Source: Candidatus Altarchaeales archaeon (GTDB taxonomy: Archaea > Altiarchaeota > Altiarchaeia > IMC4 > QMZM01). From it: a stretch of 18,006 bases of DNA. Location: positions 1-18,006 of the forward strand of contig QMZM01000010.1 of the NCBI GenBank assembly GCA_003663175.1, in the 5' to 3' direction. This document shows, piece by piece, positions 12,800-18,006 of this stretch; position 1 is the first letter of the stretch; every line of letters begins with the position of its first letter. Both the position numbers and the translations under genes were made by a program. The notes beneath the pieces are model-generated. The model was given only the letters and a program-made list of their open reading frames with translations. It ran no database searches and had not been told where the DNA came from.

Positions 12800-14539
12800 A
12801 TGGCAAGGATAATTAGGGTTGCGGGTCCACTAGTTGAGGCCGATGGAATGAGGGGCAGACAGATGCATGAAGTTGTAATGGTTGGGGATGAGCAATTAAT
12901 TGGCGAGATTATAAGGATTACCGGTGATATCGCATCAATCCAGGTATATGAAGAAACAACTGGGGTTAAACCGGGGGAGCCAGTGATTGGAACTGGAAGG
13001 TCACTATCAGTTGAACTGGGTCCTGGGGTTTTGAAGTCTATCTATGATGGCATTCAAAGACCCCTGGATCTGATAAAGAAGAAGGCGGGGGATTATATCT
13101 CAAGGGGCATTACAGTACCGGCAATCGATAAGAATAAAAAATGGAAATTCAGGGCATTGGTTAAGGAAGGCGATACCCTCGTTCAGGGGGATATAGTTGG
13201 CGAAATAAAGGAAACCAAGATTATAACAAACAGAGTTATGGTACCACCGGGGATCAAGGGTATCGTTGAACATATCGAAGAGGGAAAATTCAGGGTTGAG
13301 GATACAATCTGCATATTGAAGGATGGCGAGAAGGAATATGAAATTAAGAGTATGCAGATATGGCCGGTAAGAAAACCCAGACCCTTTAAAAAGAAATTAG
13401 AAACGAATGTTCCCCTCATAACCGGTCAGAGAATATTCGACATATTCTTCCCATTAGCAAAGGGTGGGACTGCGGCAATTCCTGGACCATTTGGTAGTGG
13501 AAAGACGGTAAGCCAGCATCAATTGGCGAAATGGGCAGATGCAGACATCATAGTTTATGTTGGCTGTGGCGAGAGAGGGAATGAGATGACAGAGGTCTTA
13601 GATGAGTTTCCAAAACTTCAAGACCCGAAGAATAATCTACCCTTAATGGAGAGAACATGTCTAATAGCAAATACCTCAAATATGCCAGTCGCTGCGAGGG
13701 AGGCATCCATCTATACCGGAATAACAATTGCGGAATATTATAGAGACATGGGCTACGATACTGCATTGATGGCGGATTCCACATCGAGATGGGCGGAGGC
13801 GATGAGAGAAATCTCTGCGAGATTGGAGGAGATGCCTGGTGAGGAAGGATATCCGGCATACCTTGCTTCAAGACTTGCTGAGTTCTATGAGCGTTCTGGA
13901 AGGGTAATATGCATAGGTAGTAATGATAGGATGGGGTCAGTATCAATTATTGGTGCGGTTTCACCTCCCGGTGGGGACTTCTCCGAGCCAGTAACTCAGA
14001 ACACACTCAGAGTGACTCAGGTGTTCTGGGCATTAGATGCGAAGTTGGCCGATAGACGGCACTTTCCTGCAATCAATTGGTTAACCTCTTACTCATTGTA
14101 TGATGAGGACCTAAGGGAATGGTATATGAAAAACATAGGAGAGGATTTTATAACACTAAAATCATCGGCAATGACAATTCTCCAGAAGGAATCGGAGTTA
14201 ATGGAAATAGTGCAATTGGTTGGTCCAGACGCTCTTCCAGATAGAGAGAGGATGGTCCTTGATGTCGCGAGGATGATTAGAGAGGACTTCCTTCAGCAGA
14301 ATGCATTCCACAAGGTCGACACATATTGCTCTCTGAAGAAGCAATATAAGATGTTAAAGATAATAATAAAATTCTACGAATTTGCAGTTAATGCAATTGA
14401 CTCCGGCATGGATCCGAAGGAAATCATAGAACTTGATGTTATTGATGATATTGCCAAGATGAAGTATGTTCCTGAGGAGAAATTCGATGAGGAATTTGAT
14501 AGAATAATTAAAAAGATTCAGAAGTACTTGGGTGGGTAA
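12800..14539 (+). CDS. atpA: A-type ATP synthase catalytic subunit A
   Basis: Three copies of this subunit carry the catalytic sites of the A3B3 head. The 579 residues match the family length. The extra non-homologous region typical of A/V-type catalytic subunits lies at about 110-195. The P-loop GPFGSGKTVS is at 229-238, GCGERGNEM at 255-263, and DSTSRWAEAMREIS followed by EEMPGEEGYPAYL at 326-355. PAINWLTSYSLY lies further on. No intein is inserted at the P-loop, a known intein site in some archaeal atpA genes. The ATG has an SD-like GGTG 5 nt upstream and follows a 131-bp gap rich in palindromes, the only large gap inside the operon. Confidence 0.98.
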   Translation: MARIIRVAGPLVEADGMRGRQMHEVVMVGDEQLIGEIIRITGDIASIQVYEETTGVKPGEPVIGTGRSLSVELGPGVLKSIYDGIQRPLDLIKKKAGDYISRGITVPAIDKNKKWKFRALVKEGDTLVQGDIVGEIKETKIITNRVMVPPGIKGIVEHIEEGKFRVEDTICILKDGEKEYEIKSMQIWPVRKPRPFKKKLETNVPLITGQRIFDIFFPLAKGGTAAIPGPFGSGKTVSQHQLAKWADADIIVYVGCGERGNEMTEVLDEFPKLQDPKNNLPLMERTCLIANTSNMPVAAREASIYTGITIAEYYRDMGYDTALMADSTSRWAEAMREISARLEEMPGEEGYPAYLASRLAEFYERSGRVICIGSNDRMGSVSIIGAVSPPGGDFSEPVTQNTLRVTQVFWALDAKLADRRHFPAINWLTSYSLYDEDLREWYMKNIGEDFITLKSSAMTILQKESELMEIVQLVGPDALPDRERMVLDVARMIREDFLQQNAFHKVDTYCSLKKQYKMLKIIIKFYEFAVNAIDSGMDPKEIIELDVIDDIAKMKYVPEEKFDEEFDRIIKKIQKYLGG

Positions 14540-14540
14540 A

Positions 14541-15941
14541 ATGACGATTAGGGAATACACGAGTGTTGTGGAGGTCTCCGGACCATTAATTGTTGTTGAG
14601 AGGGTGAGTAATGTTAGTTATGGCGAAGTAGTTGAGATAATAACACCCGATGGTGAAAAACGAACCGGTCAGGTTTTAGATGCCATGCTTGATAAGGCAG
14701 TTGTTCAGGTATTCGAGGGAACATCCGACTTGGACACAAAAAATACGAGAGTAAAGTTCATGGGGGAGACATTTAAAATTCCGGTATCTGAGGATATGCT
14801 CGGTAGGATATTCGATGGTAGTGGAAGACCAAGAGATGGCAAGGGTGATATATTACCAGAGGAGATAATGGATATAAATGGTTATCCGATAAATCCGTCC
14901 GCGAGAGAATTTCCAAGGGAATTTATTCAAACCGGAATTTCCGCAATTGATGGTATGAATACATTGGTGAGGGGACAAAAACTACCAATATTCTCTGGTG
15001 CGGGTTTGCCACATAATAATTTGGCAGCACAGATTGCGAGACAGACGAGGGTTCTTGGAAAGGAAGAGGAATTTGCAGTTATATTTGCCGCGATGGGTAT
15101 TACTGCTGGAGAGGCGGCATTTTTTAGGAGAGATTTTGAGAAGACCGGGGCAATGGAAAGAATTGTATGCTTCATAAACCTCGCAGATGACCCAACAATT
15201 GAGAGAATAATTATCCCAAGGATAGCACTAACAACTGCAGAGTATTTGGCATTTGAAAGGGATATGCATATTCTGGTTATATTGACAGATATGACAAATT
15301 ATGCAGAAGCACTACGTGAGATATCAGCGGCGAGGGAGGAGGTCCCAGGGAGGAGAGGCTATCCAGGTTATCTGTACACGGATTTATCTACAATCTATGA
15401 AAGAGCGGGTAGGATTATTGGTAAAAAGGGCTCAATTACACAGATTCCAATACTAACAATGCCTGGTGATGACATAACACATCCGATTCCCGATCTTACG
15501 GGGTATATAACCGAGGGTCAAATTGTCTTGACGAGACAATTACATCGAAAGGGAATTTATCCACCAATAGATGTCTTACCTTGTTTATCAAGACTAATGA
15601 ATCAGGGGATTGGTCCCGGGAGAACGAGAGAGGATCATTCAGATGTTGCAAATCAGTTATATTCTGCATATTCAGAGGGAAGGGATTTGAGAGACCTCGT
15701 TTCTGTTGTTGGTGAAGAGGCATTAACGGAACGGGACCAAAAGTTCTTGGAGTTCGCTGAGAGGTTTGAGTGCGAATTCATAAATCAGGGAATTAATGAA
15801 AATAGAAGTATTGAAGAAACCCTCGAGATGGGATGGGATTTATTGGCAATATTGCCAGAGAGAGAACTGAAGAGAGTAGACCCCAAATTTATTGAGAAAT
15901 ATCATCCAAGATATAGGAGTAGAAGAAAATCTAAGGAATAA
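14541..15941 (+). CDS. atpB: A-type ATP synthase regulatory subunit B
   Basis: Subunit B alternates with A in the hexameric head and binds nucleotide at non-catalytic sites. It lacks a Walker A motif and has instead the degenerate FSGAGLPHNNLAAQ, a hallmark of B subunits. ISAAREEVPGRRGYPGYLYTDL and the C-terminal LSRLMNQGIGPGRTREDH are also characteristic. The frame runs back to a GTG at 14532 inside atpA. I chose the ATG at 14541 because MTIREYTSV matches the family start and GGTGGG (14531-14536) lies 4 nt upstream as the SD, within the last atpA codons. Predicted length is 466 residues. Confidence 0.97.
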   Translation: MTIREYTSVVEVSGPLIVVERVSNVSYGEVVEIITPDGEKRTGQVLDAMLDKAVVQVFEGTSDLDTKNTRVKFMGETFKIPVSEDMLGRIFDGSGRPRDGKGDILPEEIMDINGYPINPSAREFPREFIQTGISAIDGMNTLVRGQKLPIFSGAGLPHNNLAAQIARQTRVLGKEEEFAVIFAAMGITAGEAAFFRRDFEKTGAMERIVCFINLADDPTIERIIIPRIALTTAEYLAFERDMHILVILTDMTNYAEALREISAAREEVPGRRGYPGYLYTDLSTIYERAGRIIGKKGSITQIPILTMPGDDITHPIPDLTGYITEGQIVLTRQLHRKGIYPPIDVLPCLSRLMNQGIGPGRTREDHSDVANQLYSAYSEGRDLRDLVSVVGEEALTERDQKFLEFAERFECEFINQGINENRSIEETLEMGWDLLAILPERELKRVDPKFIEKYHPRYRSRRKSKE

Positions 15942-15957
15942 TCATCCAGGATAAAGA

Positions 15958-16617
15958 ATGGCAGATATAATTGAGGGGATTCATCCAACACGGATGGAAC
16001 TTCTCGAGATAAATGAGAGAATAAAATTAGCGGAGAAGGGACATAAATTATTGAAGGAGAGAAGGGACTCGTTGATAACAAAATTCTTTGAAATTATAGA
16101 CAAGACAGAGGGCTCAAGGGAGGAATTGATTTCGATTTTGAACAGGGCATATTCAAATCTGATAAAGGCTGGGATGATCATGTCGAAATTGGAAGTGGAC
16201 ACGATAGCATCAATAACACCAGAATCAAAGGAAATTAAAATATCAACAGAGAACATCCTGGGTGTAAGAACACCAAGGATTGAGATTATTGAGAAGGAGT
16301 ATGATAAAAAACATGGGGTAATTTCTGCATCTTCTGTACTTGACGAATCTACCAGTAATTTTGAGGATTCATTCAAGAGGATTATAAATTTGATCGAGAT
16401 GGAGGAGAAGATAAGAAGGCTTGGCAATGAAATAAAAAAGACTAAGAGGAGGGTAAATGCATTGGAGTATCTCATAATTCCAAGATTAAAGAATACTCGG
16501 GCATATATTGAGATGCGATTGGAGGAGATGGAGAGAGAGAATTTCTTCAGACTGAAGATTGTAAAGAGAAAGAAGGAACGAGAATCGGTTAAGTCCAATT
16601 CTAAATTACCAACTTAA
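15958..16617 (+). CDS. atpD: A-type ATP synthase subunit D (central stalk)
   Basis: Subunit D is the rotating shaft that penetrates the A3B3 head. The 219-residue protein starts IHPTRMELLEINERIKLAEKGHKLLKERRD-like, where PT+...L...I.LA..G..LLK.KRD is the family signature. It ends with the long C-terminal helix containing TKRRVNALEYLIIPRLKNT. Both terminal helices form the antiparallel coiled coil of the shaft. It follows atpB by 16 nt with AGGA as a moderate SD, and is the last ATP synthase gene. A long antisense open frame over it (15981-16598) is a shadow. Confidence 0.97.
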   Translation: MADIIEGIHPTRMELLEINERIKLAEKGHKLLKERRDSLITKFFEIIDKTEGSREELISILNRAYSNLIKAGMIMSKLEVDTIASITPESKEIKISTENILGVRTPRIEIIEKEYDKKHGVISASSVLDESTSNFEDSFKRIINLIEMEEKIRRLGNEIKKTKRRVNALEYLIIPRLKNTRAYIEMRLEEMERENFFRLKIVKRKKERESVKSNSKLPT

Positions 16618-16619
16618 CC
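16587..16619 (+). terminator. inverted repeat over the atpD stop codon, possible 3'-end structure
   Basis: GGTTAAGT (16587-16594) and ACTTAACC (16612-16619) are perfect 8-bp reverse complements. The 17-nt loop contains a second small AATT-CTA-AATT pairing. The structure covers the atpD stop codon. The sequence downstream is only mildly T-rich, so it may be a 3'-end stabiliser or processing site rather than a classic terminator. Confidence 0.4.
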
Positions 16620-16858
16620 TTACAACTTCTTCCCAAGCGTTCCAATCATCGTCTCATTGCGTTATTTGTTGAGATAATGGTTGGCAAACTATTCTACCAC
16701 ACTCAATTAGTTGGAAGTGAGCATGTGATGAAGTCGGAGATAGAATTAAACAAAATTTTCAACGATTAATCATTATATCAAAATACTCCGTATTTAAATA
16801 AATATTTACCTAATTACATACATAGAAATTGACAACACTTCAATAACTCAAAATAAAA
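16620..16858. other. intergenic region after the ATP synthase operon, possible gene remnant
   Basis: I find no convincing gene, tRNA or snoRNA here. One plus-strand frame stays open from before the atpD stop to the TAA at 16767-16769. Its only ATG (16677) would give 30 residues beginning MVGKLFYHTQLVGSEHVM, with no recognisable family and no SD. It may be a remnant or chance. The last 90 bp are AT-rich and hold the promoter of the next gene. Confidence 0.4.
16787..16800 (+). promoter_or_regulatory. BRE/TATA-like promoter of the first helical paralog
   Basis: TCCGTATTTAAATA reads as a BRE-like TCCG followed by a TATA box. It would start transcription near 16820 and give a leader of about 35-40 nt before the ATG at 16859. 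TCCGTATTTAA recurs at 17173-17183, just before the second paralog. Confidence 0.45.
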
Positions 16859-17161
16859 ATGATTACTGCAAGCTATTATGTAATTCGGAATATATCCGAT
16901 GCCCTGGAAAAGAAGGATTTGACTGAAGTAAAGGAGATATTTGAAAAATTTATGGAGAGATATCGGAACGATTTGGAGTTGAGGAGGATATGTGAGGAGT
17001 TCATGGAATATTTGGAAAGTGGGGATGAGGAGATATTAGAAAAGATAAAAGAGGATTTGGAAAAACTAAGAAATGCCCGGAGGATTAGGTCGCAAGGTGG
17101 CACTGGTCTATGGCACAGGGATAGAAGACCGGGATTGGGTCGGTTCATGTTAATAACATAA
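16859..17161 (+). CDS. small helical protein, copy 1 of a tandem paralog pair, unknown function
   Basis: The 100-residue protein is alpha-helical and highly charged (about 1-75), with no membrane segment and no signal peptide. The core reads VKEIFEKFMERY...ELRRICEEFMEYLESGDEE followed by IKEDLEKLRNARR. The same pattern recurs in the next gene, so the two are paralogs. The last 25 residues (SQGGTGLWHRDRRPGLGRF and beyond) are Gly/Arg-rich and have no counterpart in copy 2. I recognise no family. The ATG has the AATAAAAATG context with no SD. The pair sits between the ATP synthase operon and hdrA, which makes a soluble regulatory or assembly role in energy metabolism conceivable, but nothing in the sequence shows it. 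Confidence 0.75.
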   Translation: MITASYYVIRNISDALEKKDLTEVKEIFEKFMERYRNDLELRRICEEFMEYLESGDEEILEKIKEDLEKLRNARRIRSQGGTGLWHRDRRPGLGRFMLIT

Positions 17162-17192
17162 AAATTAATCGATCCGTATTTAATTAAGAGAT

Positions 17193-17516
17193 ATGAGAGC
17201 AAGCCAATATATTATAAAAAATATATATGCGATATTAGATAGATTGGATGAAATTGAAAGAGAACATGACATAGATGAATCTGAGAGATGCAAGATAAAG
17301 GATGTATTAGAGAAATTTTCGTGTCGCTATCTGGAGGATGATGAATTACAAAGTATATGCGATGAATTCATGCGATACTTAGAGAATAGAGACAAAGACC
17401 TTGTGGATAGGATAACAAAGGACCTGGAGGAGCTGGTTTATATAAGAAGATTGGAAACATTGATCGTAGAGTTGAGGTTTAAGGGCACGAGTGGGCATAT
17501 GGTAGATTATACCTAA
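17193..17516 (+). CDS. small helical protein, copy 2 of a tandem paralog pair, unknown function
   Basis: The 107-residue protein begins MRASQYIIKNIYAIL (copy 1: MITASYYVIRNISDAL). It continues with IKDVLEKFSCRYLEDDELQS, ICDEFMRYLENRDKD and ITKDLEELVYIRR, matching copy 1 over most of its length. Differences are a short insertion (EREHDIDESERC) after residue 22 and an unrelated C-terminus (LIVELRFKGTSGHMVDYT). Three cysteines are present against one in copy 1. It is soluble and helical, with no motif I recognise. It starts 31 bp after copy 1 with no clear SD. A TCCGTATTTAA element like that of copy 1 lies immediately upstream but too near the ATG to act as its TATA box. Confidence 0.75.
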   Translation: MRASQYIIKNIYAILDRLDEIEREHDIDESERCKIKDVLEKFSCRYLEDDELQSICDEFMRYLENRDKDLVDRITKDLEELVYIRRLETLIVELRFKGTSGHMVDYT

Positions 17517-17525
17517 GCATTAACG

Positions 17526-17542
17526 ACTATATACTTTATAGT
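17526..17542. repeat. small inverted repeat upstream of hdrA
   Basis: ACTATA and TATAGT are reverse complements around TACTT. It follows the stop of copy 2 and precedes hdrA by about 80 bp. It shares the 10-mer TATACTTTAT with the hairpin upstream of atpA, which may be coincidence in AT-rich DNA. Confidence 0.3.
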
Positions 17543-17590
17543 ACTTTCTATCACTTCGTTTTCTATGAGATTGTAATTTTATTAATTATT

Positions 17591-17600
17591 AAGTATATTA
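17591..17600 (+). promoter_or_regulatory. TATA-like element of hdrA
   Basis: AAGTATATTA is centred about 26 nt before the hdrA ATG at 17621. With that spacing the transcript would be leaderless or nearly so, and there is no SD before the ATG (CCCTAAAAATG). Confidence 0.5.
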
Positions 17601-17620
17601 TTTTTAAAATTTCCCTAAAA

Positions 17621-18006
17621 ATGAGATTTGTTAGAAAGCGACACCCAAGGATTGGCGTTTATCTGTGTCATTGTGGTCATAACATTGCAGGCGTTATAGA
17701 TATGAAGGTTGTGAGGGAATATGTAGAGAAATTGCCACTGGTTGTTGTTTGTAGAGAGCATAAATACATCTGTAGCGACTTGGGACAGAGCATTATTGCA
17801 AGAGACATCAAGGAGTATAATCTGGAGAGGGTAGTTGTTGCTTCATGTTCTCCAAGACTTCATGAGATCGTATTTAGAGAGGTTCTTGAGCTAAGTGATA
17901 TGAATCCAAATCTATTTGAGATGGTCAATATAAGGGAACAATGCTCGTGGGTACATTCAAACGACTCTGAGAAGGCTACAGAGAAGGCAATAGACCTAAT
18001 AAGGGC
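17621..18006 (+). CDS. hdrA: CoB-CoM heterodisulfide reductase subunit A (HdrA), N-terminal part, cut by window end
   Basis: The first 128 codons run off the right edge. The sequence has RIGVYLCHCGHNIAG (10-24), a KYICSDLGQSII segment (49-59), LERVVVASCSPRLHE (68-82) and FEMVNIREQCSWVH (99-112). These are the conserved blocks of the N-terminal domain of HdrA, with cysteines 16, 18, 51, 76 and 108 in family positions. HdrA is the FAD-containing iron-sulfur subunit that performs flavin-based electron bifurcation in methanogens and related archaea; HdrA-like proteins also occur in sulfate reducers and methane oxidisers. The FAD domain and ferredoxin-type clusters lie beyond the window, so I cannot tell which HdrA subtype it is. 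The promoter is its own, separate from the ATP synthase operon. Confidence 0.93.
   Translation, partial: MRFVRKRHPRIGVYLCHCGHNIAGVIDMKVVREYVEKLPLVVVCREHKYICSDLGQSIIARDIKEYNLERVVVASCSPRLHEIVFREVLELSDMNPNLFEMVNIREQCSWVHSNDSEKATEKAIDLIR

Noticed and set aside
15981..16598. 205-codon minus-strand frame
   Set aside because: It is an antisense shadow of atpD, whose family signature is clear on the plus strand.
16723..16731. GTGATGA resembling a C-box of a C/D-box sRNA
   Set aside because: No CTGA D-box follows at a suitable distance and no C'/D' pair is visible.
1..18006. tRNA, rRNA genes or insertion sequences
   Set aside because: No gap is long enough with cloverleaf-like pairing, and no transposase-like frame or terminal inverted repeats with target duplications were seen.

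Overview
The window is a low-GC, archaeal chromosome segment of almost gapless gene-after-gene layout. The archaeal assignment rests on an A-type (not F-type) ATP synthase operon, an archaeal-type phosphopantetheine adenylyltransferase, an archaeal wybutosine protein (Taw3), archaeal riboflavin reductase, RtcB ligase and a secF-secD pair in that order. HdrA at the right edge suggests a euryarchaeal lineage with methane, alkane or sulfate metabolism. Arginine is written mostly as AGA/AGG and isoleucine often as ATA, as is common in AT-rich and thermophilic archaea. I cannot name a genus from the sequence.

Layout: (1) 1-2380, plus strand: the C-terminal end of taw3, rtcB, and an arfC/RIB7-type reductase that overlaps or abuts rtcB. 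(2) 2388-2725: a palindrome, a 76-residue two-helix membrane protein with a very strong Shine-Dalgarno (SD) site, and a T-rich convergent terminator. (3) 2728-5162, minus strand: a tight operon coaD - standalone coaB - a predicted Cys/Thr-rich lipoprotein - a UPF0173-type metallo-hydrolase. (4) 5208-7906, plus strand: secF and secD, divergent from coaD across about 40 bp. (5) 8007-16617, plus strand: a complete A-type ATP synthase operon in the order H-I-K-(extra small membrane protein)-C-E-F-A-B-D. (6) 16859-17516: two tandem paralogous small helical proteins of unknown function. (7) 17621 to the edge: the first 128 codons of hdrA.

The ATP synthase operon is the most interesting part. An extra 77-residue two-helix protein resembling the AtpZ/AtpI accessory proteins of bacterial F-type operons sits directly after the c-subunit gene. 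Subunits C and E are in swapped order relative to the common H-I-K-E-C-F-A-B-D arrangement. The 131-bp F-A gap carries a cluster of near-perfect palindromes, three of them sharing TTCAC-(3-4 nt)-GTGAA, plus a 9-bp hairpin. The strongest SD in the operon is at the c-subunit gene, and the subunits with several copies per complex (c, A, B) have an SD while H, I, C, E and F have none. The c subunit has isoleucine and alanine where Na+-coupled rotors have glutamine and serine, which points to proton coupling.

Together the genes cover tRNA maturation, flavin/F420 and CoA cofactor synthesis, protein export, and energy conservation. Most genes start in an A-rich AAAATG context without SD, and several have a TATA-like element 27-30 nt before the ATG, which fits frequent leaderless transcripts.
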